From: Phymatolithon calcareum
Taxonomy: Eukaryota; Rhodophyta; Florideophyceae; Hapalidiales
Reading direction: 5' to 3'
Assembly (NCBI GenBank): GCA_977006965.1
Contig: OZ345355.1
Coordinates: 2,294,001 to 2,358,000, forward strand
Length of the DNA: 64,000 nt
A model generated the notes under the pieces. The model did not search any database. It was not told the origin of the DNA and worked only from the letters and a program-made list of their open reading frames with translations. Shown in pieces: positions 20,646 through 29,948 of this stretch. The translations under genes were made by a program, and so were the position numbers. Each line of letters opens with the position of its first letter. Position 1 is the first letter of the stretch.

Positions 20646-21665
20646 CTGGACGTTCGCAAGAAGTGAAATTTTAGTTTGGAGAGAAGAATCCAAGAAAAAG
20701 GTACCTATAGAACGAGGAGAACGCAAGGAGAAGAGCTGCGACGTTAAAAGCTACGAGAATAGAACGATATGGCGCATAGACAGCAATGAAAATGCAGAAT
20801 ATCTGCTAGGTGCACGCGATAGAATGTACCAAAAATATAGAAACGTATGTATGATTGCAAAAGTCGGGTGGTGGAGTATCTAGTGCACTTTCAGTGCCTA
20901 TTTTGAAGGCGACCCTTGCCCTACGTTACAGTGCATTAGGTGCCTAATGCGTGCTCCGGATTGACAAATATTTCGCTTGTGCTTCGGCCCAAACTTCGTG
21001 ACCTCTCGAAATGCGGTGCCCCCATGGAATCATCTCATTTCTGTCCAGCACCACCGTCATCATTCATGTCACTAGATGGCCCAGCTAACTCAGCTCCACC
21101 GCTCAACAGACGGTGGTCTGAAGCGCGTTGCCTGCGTCGTGCGCACCCGTTTTCTCTCATTAGCAATCCTGCTCAGCGATCTCGCCAACCGCCTCGCTGG
21201 ACTACCATGATGCGCCTGCTTACCGCATCTCAGGATCCTTCAATTCGCCGCCTCCCTCGGAACTGTGTTATATCTAACTGTACTGGCGGCCCTCTCCAAC
21301 TCCTTGTGCGTATGCGCTGCATCATCATCGAACCCGGCGTGCGCACAGTAGCAACACATAGAAACCGGATATCCCGCCTCGCATATTTAGACACCCTGCA
21401 GCTCCGATTCTTGTGTTGAAAAGTGTCTTCCTTCTGCGCTGCGACCCCAGCTCTCGCATCGTAGTCGTTTCGGGCTCTGCGTGATTTTCCTTCTGCGTTT
21501 CCACGAGCATTGATTCCGGCGCGTGCCCAAATTGCGTTATATTTGCATAAGGTTTTACGGCCACTGCACGAAAGAGCAGTCTTTATATTTCCTGTTCTAT
21601 CGCTCATAATTTCCGCTCTAGCTCACGCTATTCGACTTCTACAAAAACTTACCCAACATTTATTC
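20646..21665. other. Noncoding arm of the 6.1-kb element
   Basis: Contains overlapping short ORFs on both strands (20940-21607) without known motifs. It lies downstream of the element's last ORF, so it may hold the transcript end. Confidence 0.4.
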
Positions 21666-22625
21666 TTACAGGCCCTTTTTTAGCTTCGTTTTTAAGCTTG
21701 ACACTTTTGACTTGATAGCTTTTACGTCGGGGAAGTCATCAGGAAGTGCATTTACATCTAGCTTCAGATGCTCAATAAGCTGGTTCATCCCATCCCGAGG
21801 CTTTAGTTTTAAATTGCTGTGCTCCAAGAGCGCTTTAAGCGCATCAACGTACTTGATAGACATCCTTGATTTTTTTGGAGGCGGCTCATGGAAAATGCTG
21901 TCTAAAGCTCCTCCGTCAGCGGTAACTTGCTTCAATCGTGCATTTTGCGCTGATATAAATTGAATGACGAACTGTTCGCAGGGAAGATCGTACCGTCGAG
22001 GATACTTTGCTCGCAGTTTTTCGAGCATGACGGGTGCATTCATTCGACGACTCTTGTCTCTCGCACCGATCATGTAAAGCTCCATCAACTCAGAAAAGTA
22101 TTTCCGAACTGTGTTTTCCCCGAAACTTTGCCCATAAGCGGGTCGTTGTGCCCAGCCCGGCTCACGTGTGACACGAAAACGAACCTCATCTGTAATAACT
22201 CGAGCGAATGGCTGTAAAGCGGGGCTATCCTTAGTATTCCAATGAACTCTAGTCTGGCACTGGCCAATAAGACTATAGGCCATTGTTACCGCTCGTACTT
22301 CAAGTAACGCCGACCGCGGAGCACTACATGCGGTTTTGTGTACGACAAGAAGACTCTGTGATGCGTAATCATTGTCGCAACCAAAGCAATGAAACCGAAG
22401 CTTTTTCCAAAGAGGAGAGGAGACATTTTGACGGCCAGTAGACACGTCTATTTCGAGCTCATGACCTGCACTCGCAAACTCAGATATATTGTCGTCGTCT
22501 TCGCGCTCTATGGATCGCCGCCTTCGCTTAAACACCCTCCTCAGTGACGCAGATGATCGAACCATGACTCCAGTCTCGACTCCAATGCTGGAAAACAGGG
22601 GTCTGGTGACCGAACCGACGACCAC
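21666..22625 (-). CDS. ORF3 of TIR element: zinc-finger / C-terminal part
   Basis: 319 codons, in the -1 frame relative to the 844-aa ORF and overlapping its end by 85 bp. It is most likely the C-terminal part of the same protein, reached by a frameshift mutation, an unseen intron, or recoding. Residues 30-46 are strongly basic then acidic. C80, C83, H96 and C100 make a single C2HC-type finger (FHCFGCDNDY). Residues 158-160 read GWA, and 200-230 contain a conserved-looking LPCEQFVIQFISAQNAR. The end is Lys-rich. This arrangement (finger, then G-W-A, then a helical FIS-like segment) is how I remember the C termini of a large uncharacterised family in cnidarian and protist genomes. No classical slippery heptamer is seen in the overlap. 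Confidence 0.55.
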   Translation of the reverse strand: MVVGSVTRPLFSSIGVETGVMVRSSASLRRVFKRRRRSIEREDDDNISEFASAGHELEIDVSTGRQNVSSPLWKKLRFHCFGCDNDYASQSLLVVHKTACSAPRSALLEVRAVTMAYSLIGQCQTRVHWNTKDSPALQPFARVITDEVRFRVTREPGWAQRPAYGQSFGENTVRKYFSELMELYMIGARDKSRRMNAPVMLEKLRAKYPRRYDLPCEQFVIQFISAQNARLKQVTADGGALDSIFHEPPPKKSRMSIKYVDALKALLEHSNLKLKPRDGMNQLIEHLKLDVNALPDDFPDVKAIKSKVSSLKTKLKKGL

Positions 22626-25141
22626 TCGCGTGAAATGTGATCCCCATCGGCCGCAGTACTTATTTCAGCATCTCTTAGAGTTAAATCGATGAGTTCATCT
22701 TGTTCATTTTCTCGGCCTGCATTCAAATCATGAGAATCAGATGAGGAGACATTCAAAAGTACTTCAACGGAGGCATCAGAGTTAAACTCATCCTCGTCAC
22801 TGGCATTGGCACAGATCGGTAGAGTAGCTTCCTGTTCGACACTTATAGCTTCCACCTCAGAGCACAGGGTACCAGAAATACACTGAAGAGCATCATCAGC
22901 TATGGCGGTATCCCTGTAGCGTTGTCTTGAGAGCATACGAGAACCCTTCTTTGAGAAGAAGCATTTTTTGAACGAGAACCGGGAGATTTCGTAAATCTTA
23001 ACCTCGACTGTGCCATTTTCCAAATTTCCATAAACAATCTCGTTCACGCGGCCAAAGCTAACAAACTTTCCAGCTTGCTTTAGCTCGTCCCACTTTTGGA
23101 GCCTCTCATAGTTCCGAACGATAAATACGAGCTCGGCAACCGTGTTGGCCATGCCACCTTTTGCGTTTAGAGCACGTACCACTTGGTGTGGAGTGATCAC
23201 GTTCTGAGCATAATTGTTTATGAATGCGTTGATGTGCCTCATGGAAATTGCAAAATGGGCGTCCACCAGGCTCTTGCCATCTTGTGTTTCGCTGTGCAAC
23301 ATGGACCGCATGCGAAGGGAGTGCGATTGTGCAATGAAAGGAAGCATAACAGGTAGAATATGGTTCTGATATGCACGGGCGTTGTCCGAAAGAATATGAA
23401 CATCTTGAACAGTGGGTAGCTCAACAACCAAACGACGAAAAATTGCATCGCACATAGCAGCAACTGCGTAAACATCCTGCTTGGTATCTCTTCCGGACAA
23501 ATGGTCAAAATAAAGTTGCTGCAGACCGCCATGACCGTCTGCGAAAAAGATGACAGCCCCATGCCAGCTACTTCCTTGCTTACCGAAGAACTCTAGGCTC
23601 TTCTCCCTGTATCTCAAGCTTTCGAACTTCATCTTATAGTCCACTAGGACCAGAACTTCTGCAGGGGCTTCGTCAGATCCTTGTTTTAGCTTATTCATCA
23701 GCGTTGAGATCTGGCACTGTTGGCGACGCACGCGATGTTGATGGCCATAGAAAAGGAGAAGTTTTTTCTCTGCCTCGTGAAATACTCGCCGTATATCTTC
23801 AGAGTCCGAGCCGCTACCGGCGCCTTGCAAACTTTCCGAAGCCATGCTCTGTAGTACCTGAAATGGTGCGACGCAGGTATCACATCGTGATACTCTTGGT
23901 GCCTCCGATGTACTGGGGTCCAGGGCATACTCTGGGTCGTGGAATGGATCCGACCCTTCCCCAAGATGACCAACAACGTAAGTGAATTTAACATGCTGCT
24001 CCGCAGCATCTAAAGCAGCTAGCAGTGCACTGCGACGCAGTTTGTCAAGAACGTTATCTGCGACAACACGTCGTACGAGGGAAAAGTTGTCGTAGACCAA
24101 AGTACCGAGTACATAGTCCGCAGAAGTTTTTCGTTTCCTCTGACCTTTTGAAAGATGATTAGCAACCTTGAGAAATGATGAGCGAGCGAGCGGTTTAGAT
24201 GAATCAGACGGGGTCCATCGAAGTTCTATATTTTCGAAATCGCGCGGTCTGTGCTCGAGCCAAGCCCGATATCCGCGGTACATCTCTTCCGGGCTCCGCT
24301 TACTGGTCAAACCGGGAAACGAAAGTTCGCGGACAAATTTCTTTCCGCGAATCACTTCTGACACTTCTAAAACTTTAGTGCCCCAGGAAAGAACTTGTAC
24401 ATCTTCTAAAACGAAACGAACCGCGTCGACCAAATCAGCATCGTCCATTCTTTGCCGGGAGATGAGATTTCTCTGTGTACTGTTTCCGGAGAGCAATATC
24501 TTCCAGTTTTTCCGACTCTCTGCGTAGCGCTTCATGAAACCACCAGAAACTGCCACATTCAATGACTTGCCATTTGATAAACATTGAAATTCTCGGTCAG
24601 CTTGCAGCAAATGATCGTTTCCGAACGATACATCATCAGACTCGTTGCTCTTCGAATGTACTTGCTGCTCGGATGGACGTGGTAGTGTCTCACCAGGTGG
24701 ACTGAGCAAAACGGGGATAGGGAGAGACTCACTACTTGATCCTCCAGATCTGTCGTATTCTTCGAAATCGCCTTCTTGGTCTTCCCCGGAAGCTATTCCT
24801 GCTCCAAGCTTCTTCATTTTTTCTTGCGTTGCTTGTTTTATAGCCATAAATGTATCTGTCCGAGACAAAACGCTGCATAGGGCTGCCATCAATGCGTCAC
24901 GCTGAGGATCGCTTTTTTTGAGGGCCACGACTGCACGAGAAAGCTCTTTCGAGAGCTGTGATTGCTCTCTGGGCTTGGTCCACTCGATGACGGCGCTGAC
25001 AGTTTCCGCATTCGTGAATATGGAAGAAAGAAATGCCTTGTTGATACGGGAAACAAGCGCTAGAAGTTTTTTCACTAGGTTTTCTCCTAAATCCTCCGGA
25101 GCTAGATCTTTTTCGGGTATCGTTGGTAGTAAAGTTTTTAG
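22541..25141 (-). CDS. ORF2 of TIR element: DDE/RNase H-like transposase candidate
   Basis: A long intact ORF; residues are numbered from the GTG at 25075 (844 aa), but the frame is open to 25141. Residues 95-160 are acidic and low-complexity. 180-300 is an RNA- or DNA-binding-like region of unknown type. C398-x2-C401 follows. The core has LVLVDYKMKF (D479), then RYREKSLEFFGKQGSSWHG, ILSDNARAY (D564), and HSETQDGKSLVDAHFA (E596, D599, D605). The spacing and the strand-D, strand-D-N, D/E-helix order fit an RNase H-fold DDE nuclease, and I recall the same motif order in an uncharacterised cnidarian/oomycete family. The likely role is transposase of the surrounding TIR element, acting in the nucleus. 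There is no premature stop over 2.6 kb. ORF1 precedes it in the +1 frame and ORF3 follows in the -1 frame. Confidence 0.65.
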   Translation of the reverse strand, partial: LKTLLPTIPEKDLAPEDLGENLVKKLLALVSRINKAFLSSIFTNAETVSAVIEWTKPREQSQLSKELSRAVVALKKSDPQRDALMAALCSVLSRTDTFMAIKQATQEKMKKLGAGIASGEDQEGDFEEYDRSGGSSSESLPIPVLLSPPGETLPRPSEQQVHSKSNESDDVSFGNDHLLQADREFQCLSNGKSLNVAVSGGFMKRYAESRKNWKILLSGNSTQRNLISRQRMDDADLVDAVRFVLEDVQVLSWGTKVLEVSEVIRGKKFVRELSFPGLTSKRSPEEMYRGYRAWLEHRPRDFENIELRWTPSDSSKPLARSSFLKVANHLSKGQRKRKTSADYVLGTLVYDNFSLVRRVVADNVLDKLRRSALLAALDAAEQHVKFTYVVGHLGEGSDPFHDPEYALDPSTSEAPRVSRCDTCVAPFQVLQSMASESLQGAGSGSDSEDIRRVFHEAEKKLLLFYGHQHRVRRQQCQISTLMNKLKQGSDEAPAEVLVLVDYKMKFESLRYREKSLEFFGKQGSSWHGAVIFFADGHGGLQQLYFDHLSGRDTKQDVYAVAAMCDAIFRRLVVELPTVQDVHILSDNARAYQNHILPVMLPFIAQSHSLRMRSMLHSETQDGKSLVDAHFAISMRHINAFINNYAQNVITPHQVVRALNAKGGMANTVAELVFIVRNYERLQKWDELKQAGKFVSFGRVNEIVYGNLENGTVEVKIYEISRFSFKKCFFSKKGSRMLSRQRYRDTAIADDALQCISGTLCSEVEAISVEQEATLPICANASDEDEFNSDASVEVLLNVSSSDSHDLNAGRENEQDELIDLTLRDAEISTAADGDHISREWSSVRSPDPCFPALESRLESWFDHLRH

Positions 25142-25461
25142 TTTTTTTCGAGCCCAAGAGCGCGAAGTATAGATCTGGGTGCCCTCAACTCATCACAGTT
25201 GTCATTTTGTCCGACAGCGGCGTCATCACAGGAAGAAATTCGAGCTGCACGTTTTCTGGATTGGCGATCATTGCTGACGGCTTCAACATCATTGACAGTA
25301 AACGAGTTTCCAATGGCGGTTATGCACCGCCTCTTCGAACTACGTCTGCGGACGATGACGGGAGTAGTTGCCTCCGTCTCACATCGACAAGCGCATCGGG
25401 AACAAAAATTACATGATTGACATCGACGCTGCCGACACTGACATTCATCAGCTGCGTTCAT
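25138..25461 (-). CDS. ORF1 of TIR element: Cys-rich N-terminal part (107 aa)
   Basis: Begins at a good ATG (25459-25461, context ACCAAATGA). Residues 6-28 are Cys-rich (ECQCRQRRCQSCNFCSRCAC), suggesting a zinc-binding module. Ser/Arg-rich sequence follows, and the ORF ends in EKN just before a TAA at 25138-25140. The last codons read GAA AAA AAC TAA, and ORF2 is open in the -1 frame from exactly this point. ORF1 is therefore probably the N-terminal domain of the ORF2 protein. A single-base indel in the A-run is the alternative. Confidence 0.55.
   Translation of the reverse strand: MNAADECQCRQRRCQSCNFCSRCACRCETEATTPVIVRRRSSKRRCITAIGNSFTVNDVEAVSNDRQSRKRAARISSCDDAAVGQNDNCDELRAPRSILRALGLEKN
25141..25147 (-). 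promoter_or_regulatory. Candidate -1 ribosomal frameshift heptamer A AAA AAC
   Basis: On the minus strand the ORF1 codons GAA AAA AAC place A-AAA-AAC in the correct register for tandem -1 slippage. UAA is the next zero-frame codon, and a 2.6-kb open frame lies in -1. A-AAA-AAC is an efficient heptamer in several retroelements. I did not find an obvious strong pseudoknot downstream by eye. Confidence 0.45.
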
Positions 25462-26364
25462 TTGGTCTCCTTCTCAAGCAGTGAAACAACTAGGCGAAGT
25501 CCCGACACGCTTCGCGGTGCGCGAAAGCTACGGCACGTCGTTGAATTGCAGAGTACTTTTCAACTCTTGTTCTCACTTTCAGACATAGATGTTTGAAGCC
25601 AGCAGTTGGCAGCTGTGAGATAGTGGTCTTTTAGCCTTTCTCCATGCGTTCAGTATTGGAAATGGTTTGATAAAAGCACTTGTGCTCGTCCGAGCTCCGG
25701 CGTTTTGTGGCCGTGATGATTTGCAGTTTTGCAATGTTCCGAATACAAGTCTGGCGGGGAAGAAAATGTTCCAGTGACGCTATTGACACGGTCGTTCGGT
25801 CTCGAATTTGAGATAACTTGCCAGGGTGGGTCCGGCGGCGGCAATCTAGGATGAAGAAATATATACGCCAGCGAAAAAGATGGTTCGTGGCGGATGTTTT
25901 GTTCTCAAACAGATGGGCGATCCAGAAGTTGAAAGGAGCTCGAGATTATGATCGGTAAGCCCTGCAGACTACAAGGATGTGCACTATTTGGGATTACGAA
26001 AAGCACTGCCCAAATCATTTTTCCTTACAGTGTGTTATGTGCCGCAATGGCAGGGTCTTTTGCACCATATTTAGGACACAGCTGAGCATTAGGGCGCGAC
26101 CCCCGCAAACCCCTTCCAGACGCTCGTACCAGTTATGATATTCCACGTGTGCGAAGAAAATCCCATCACTAGACTCTTTCTAGCGATGTGCCAAAACGGC
26201 AACTAATACCTCGAAATCGCAGTACGAGTCGTGGAATGAGTCCCGTCATGAAACAATCCGTGGAGTATTCTCGACTAAGACGGCTCATATTGTCTCTCTA
26301 CATCCGAATGAACTAAACACGACGTTCTCCGCAAAGAATAAAGCTTCAGAACTATCTTTTCTAT
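25462..26364. other. Noncoding 5' arm of the 6.1-kb element
   Basis: Upstream of ORF1 on the minus strand. Only short ORFs and no recognised repeat. It probably contains the element's promoter. Confidence 0.4.
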
Positions 26365-26403
26365 TTTGAAAAGAGTACTGCTTTTCTCGCAAATTGAGTG
26401 TTA

Positions 26404-26515
26404 AAATTTTAAGAAAGAAACAAATCTGCTAAGTAACTATTCGGCACGACACGAGTTACACATGTAGTGCCAAATCGTTACTTAGCGGAAATTTTTTTTG
26501 ATTAAAAATTTTAAT
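26404..26515. mobile_element. Foldback MITE inside the right TIR
   Basis: GCTAAGTAACTATTCGGCAC and GTGCCAAATCGTTACTTAGC form a 20-bp inverted pair with few mismatches. AATTTTAA occurs at both edges as a possible 8-bp TSD (26404-26411 and 26508-26515). The insertion splits the right TIR of the 6.1-kb element. Confidence 0.6.
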
Positions 26516-26553
26516 GTGCCTGTGCCGAATTGCGTACGTGTACGTGCCATCGG

Positions 26554-26653
26554 CACCAGTACCAAGTTCCAGATGAACATCATCATCAGTAACTCGGTTG
26601 CGGTTCCCTGCTCCAACCATGTATCACTGGTACGTGCCACTTGGTACCAGTGC
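26554..26653. repeat. 14-bp inverted repeat, about 72-bp loop
   Basis: GCACCAGTACCAAG at about 26554 and CTTGGTACCAGTGC at about 26640 are perfect inverses. This lies just outside the right TIR of the 6.1-kb element. Confidence 0.7.
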
Positions 26654-26659
26654 TCGGCG

Positions 26660-27069
26660 CGCACCATTCACGTGCCAAATAGGTACTTATCATATGCAGG
26701 TAATGTTTAGCGAGCTGTGTATGGCCAGGATGCTTTCATAAATTAAAAACTTACTGAGCGCATAAGTCTGGAGTCTCCGTTTGAGATTTGAGACAATTGT
26801 AACTTTCCGATTGGATAACGTGAAAACTGGTGCAGCGTGCTTGCAGTTTGCATAACTGGCTTACACCAGACCACTAGAGAATCTCATTCCACATCGTCTA
26901 GGTCTTCCGGTGCACCAATTTCACGTGTTTCCTTGCATTGTACAGAAGCTGCTCGTTCATCGCCAGCAGAAAGGAGCAATTTCAGGGCTGAAAACGCAGC
27001 CCTGCTATTTTGCTGTCATTGTCCACACATTTCTACTTCTCTTACTTTTCGAGCAGGTTTTCGTCACAA
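26660..27069. other. Region upstream of the Plavaka-like gene
   Basis: No ORF of note. May contain the promoter and 5' end of the following element. No TIR was found. Confidence 0.35.
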
Positions 27070-27621
27070 ATGGAGCGATGCGGGTTTTGTGACGAAGAAT
27101 TTGAAACCACTCTGGCCCTAAGGCGGCACCATGCACGCAGAAACAGAGGAGGAGGCTCGAATTATGCATTCGTGCCTACGTTTTCAGAGCCATACGAATC
27201 CCATTCACCACCAACACCCGAAATTGAAGACCAAAACTTCATTGATAATTCAGACAACATCCTTTCCTTCGATGGGCTTTCCCCAGAGCACAATATTTCT
27301 GATGAAGTTTATCAGTTCTACAAAAGTCTCGAGGACACGTCTGAACCTGTTTTCAGAAGCAATTTAAACCTGTATCCACCTCTTGGTGATCTTTGCGCTC
27401 AAGCAAAAATACTTGTCGATTTTTGCTGCAGTCGACTCTACACACAGAGCGAGATTGGTCATCAATTTGAGCTCTGGTCAAAGTTTTTCGGGACAGTTGA
27501 GTGTCCATGTCTGCATGAATTTTCTAACCAATTCCCTACGAAAATTCGGTTTGTCGATTACGTCACTAAAGTGAGACGAAAATTTGTGGCCAGTCAAGAA
27601 TGTAGGATAGCCAAGATTTGA
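27070..27621 (+). CDS. Plavaka/CACTA-like transposase, N-terminal part
   Basis: I chose the internal ATG at 27070, because it starts directly with MERCGFCDEEFETTLALRRH. This is a C2H2-like finger whose last His is not in the canonical position. Such an N-terminal finger followed by an acidic, Pro/Ser-rich segment is typical of fungal Plavaka (CMC-type) proteins. The ORF ends in a TGA (27619-27621), and the next large ORF is in the same frame two codons later. The first 184 residues are therefore probably the head of that protein, cut off by a single nonsense codon. Confidence 0.55.
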   Translation: MERCGFCDEEFETTLALRRHHARRNRGGGSNYAFVPTFSEPYESHSPPTPEIEDQNFIDNSDNILSFDGLSPEHNISDEVYQFYKSLEDTSEPVFRSNLNLYPPLGDLCAQAKILVDFCCSRLYTQSEIGHQFELWSKFFGTVECPCLHEFSNQFPTKIRFVDYVTKVRRKFVASQECRIAKI

Positions 27622-27624
27622 ACT

Positions 27625-29436
27625 ATGGACAGAACTAACAGTACAGGTGTTTTCAGGCCCCTGACGAATCTCATCTTAAAAGAAATTGAACGAGCAGGAG
27701 GGGTTAAGTCCGTCGTGGCTTTTGGAAAAAAAATGCGATACGGAGAGAGAGTCTTTTCTTCTGCTTTTAATTCTGACTCTATGCGATCTTATGCAGAGAC
27801 TGTCAACCAGCCAGACTATATTGTTGGTTTCGATCTGTATGCCGATGGAACAACGCTCACAAAATCCGGAGCCCACAGTTCTAACAACGTCCGGATGCGG
27901 TTAGTTAATGTCAAAGGACGAAGCAAGCAGTGGCATGAAGTTGGCATTGCACCCACCATACAAGAAAGCCTTTCAATACAGAGAAACAAGATGGCTTTCG
28001 AACGAGCATTCATATTTCAGTGCTTTCTGTTCCTATTGCTAAACGATATAATGAGTGCATCAAAGCACGGAATTTATATTGAGGGGGAGCAGGTGCCAAT
28101 CGTAATCCGATTGAACGCCATAGTTGCTGACCAAAAGCAGAAAAGACCTTTCTTTTGTTTGAAGTCCAGTGGCAGCTTTATGGACTTCTCTCAGTGCCTA
28201 ATGCCAACGCGAAGGTTTGCAGACGTCAACGAAGAGTGCAGTGATGATGAGTCTGAGCATGATGTTCCGGTTGATGCAAGCATCTATGAGATACAAACAT
28301 CTTCTATAACACCGATAAATCTTCAAAATGTACGAAGTACAGTTTGGAGACAACTAGTTGTGGACAAATCGAGAGGTTGCAATGCACAAACTCTGCTTCC
28401 TCAAGCAGATCTGACCATATGCAAAGAATACTTGAAAAAGACGAGTGCACTTGAGCTTCCACCGGCTCTTGCGGGTTTATACGGCCTGGATACTACTCCT
28501 TACAATCTATATAGGAGCATTTCATGCGGCAGACTCGGACTGCTACGAGTTCTTCCCGACATGGCGTTTAAGCTTTTCAAAACCCAAGCTTACAACAGAG
28601 GCGTACTTAACAAATCTGAACTTGTACGCATCGCAAATCAGCGATTCTGTGACCTTCCACACATTTATGCGTTGCATGTAGAACAATTTCGCCAAAACGA
28701 TAAGGACGTACATGCTGGATTGACCACGACGGAGAGGAGACAAATTACGCCTTTTCTACCATTTTCACTAATGGGCTTACAACCTCAGACACGTGCGGAT
28801 GATGACATGCTTCTACAGGCAGCTCTTGGACTCAATGAAGTGCAAATTCAAATGCGTGGGATAAATCTGAGTCGCGATGCTGGCGTTTGCACTGCAAAGC
28901 AAATTCGCTCATTTCAAAAGCTTTGCTATGACACCAGTGTGCTACTTTCTAAAGCATTATCAGTTCCAATCAGTACAAAGTTCCACCGTACAATAAGGCA
29001 CATTGATGATCACCTTTTCTTATTTGGTTGTTCTCGCTTGGGGGAATCAGATGAAAACGAAACAATGCACAAAACCACTAAGAAGATCTATCATGCTACA
29101 AATAAGAGACTGGAGATAATAGGACCTCAGGTTCTTGCGATCAGGGCAATATCGCAACTGGAGTATTCCACTGACTTCATGGCAAGTGACGATTTTGCAT
29201 CGCACTATGCTACATTTGTTGCTCCTTTATCTACCTTCCATACCTCTGAAAATTTCAAAAGAACTCGATACGAGGAGCCGGAGGTGCAACAAGAGCTTAA
29301 GCAAAGGCGCGAGGAAGAGGCAAGGAAATTGGGGATTTTATTGAAGGCGCAGTCTCCAGAGCGTGTGAAACAATCCTGGACAGTCAACTATATCCAAGTA
29401 CAATTTCAGCTGTTTGGTCACAGAGGAAATCTATAA
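27625..29436 (+). CDS. Plavaka/CACTA-like transposase, catalytic part
   Basis: 603 aa. Residues 67-110 read VGFDLYADGTTLTKSG followed by VRLVN-like and GIAPTIQE segments. The L-Y-x-D-x-T-x-L-T block with a following valine-rich strand is the first catalytic strand motif of Plavaka/KDZ-related DDE transposases. IVADQKQKRPFFCL at about 165-180 resembles their A-D-x-x-x-Q block. A later His/Cys-rich segment contains RHIDDHLFLFGC. The expected role is cut-and-paste transposition. It is separated from its head by an in-frame TGA and from its tail by a frame change. Family assignment is by motif memory only. Confidence 0.55.
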   Translation: MDRTNSTGVFRPLTNLILKEIERAGGVKSVVAFGKKMRYGERVFSSAFNSDSMRSYAETVNQPDYIVGFDLYADGTTLTKSGAHSSNNVRMRLVNVKGRSKQWHEVGIAPTIQESLSIQRNKMAFERAFIFQCFLFLLLNDIMSASKHGIYIEGEQVPIVIRLNAIVADQKQKRPFFCLKSSGSFMDFSQCLMPTRRFADVNEECSDDESEHDVPVDASIYEIQTSSITPINLQNVRSTVWRQLVVDKSRGCNAQTLLPQADLTICKEYLKKTSALELPPALAGLYGLDTTPYNLYRSISCGRLGLLRVLPDMAFKLFKTQAYNRGVLNKSELVRIANQRFCDLPHIYALHVEQFRQNDKDVHAGLTTTERRQITPFLPFSLMGLQPQTRADDDMLLQAALGLNEVQIQMRGINLSRDAGVCTAKQIRSFQKLCYDTSVLLSKALSVPISTKFHRTIRHIDDHLFLFGCSRLGESDENETMHKTTKKIYHATNKRLEIIGPQVLAIRAISQLEYSTDFMASDDFASHYATFVAPLSTFHTSENFKRTRYEEPEVQQELKQRREEEARKLGILLKAQSPERVKQSWTVNYIQVQFQLFGHRGNL

Positions 29437-29447
29437 AATTTAATGCC

Positions 29448-29948
29448 GTGTTCCCTTGGACACCAAGATCGGATGAGAGAACAGATGTGCGGAAAAATTC
29501 CTATGCTGGACCAAGCATTAATAAGAAAGGGCCCCGATATGATGCTGTGGACTATTTGCATGAATCTCAAGTACGTCAAGGTGTACTGCAATTTGTCGTA
29601 TTAAGGAAATTACCAACTGGTGGAAAAGCTGAAGTTTGTATTATCAGGGTACTACGACAAGTTGACCCAGATCCTGATAATACCAAAGTCGTTCAAGTCT
29701 TTGGTCATACAAGGTATGCATATGCCTTGTCTCCTGGGGATGAAGGGGATGTAATATTTGATTGTGTTACTCAGCGAAGTGTCCGCCGTTTATTAGTTAT
29801 GGTTCCTGACATGTACGACTTTGCAAGTCGGTACTCCGTGTCTGCCCGGATAAATTCGGCCCAGGACACATTACAAGAGAGGCGATGTGCTCGATTCTTT
29901 TCAATTAGGGGACACCAATTTACTTCGAATAGCCAAGAACAATGCTAA
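29448..29948 (+). CDS. Plavaka-like element, C-terminal beta-rich part
   Basis: 166 codons in a different frame from the preceding ORF, starting 11 bp after its stop. Contains PRYDAVDYLHES, VLRQVDPDPDNTKVVQVFGH and YALSPGDEGDVIF, alternating strands like the C-terminal accessory domain that follows the nuclease core in CACTA/Plavaka proteins. It is probably the tail of the same protein after a frameshift or small intron. The last roughly 20 residues look unrelated and may be read-through. Confidence 0.4.
   Translation: MFPWTPRSDERTDVRKNSYAGPSINKKGPRYDAVDYLHESQVRQGVLQFVVLRKLPTGGKAEVCIIRVLRQVDPDPDNTKVVQVFGHTRYAYALSPGDEGDVIFDCVTQRSVRRLLVMVPDMYDFASRYSVSARINSAQDTLQERRCARFFSIRGHQFTSNSQEQC

Larger units (their letters stand above)
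20420..26557 (-). mobile_element. 6.1-kb TIR element encoding a DDE-like protein
   Basis: The left end (20420-20443 plus 20581-20645, split by a LINE tail) and the right end (26365-26403 plus 26516-26557, split by a foldback element) are inverted copies. Shared passages include GGCACGTACAC, GCAATTCGGCA, ACACTCAATTTGCGAG and AAAGCAGTACT. Joined across the later insertions, the TIR is about 85-90 bp. Three minus-strand ORFs fill the middle (25461 down to 21666). Noncoding flanks of about 0.8-1 kb lie on each side. I could not see a TSD. I do not know a described superfamily with these termini. Confidence 0.65.
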
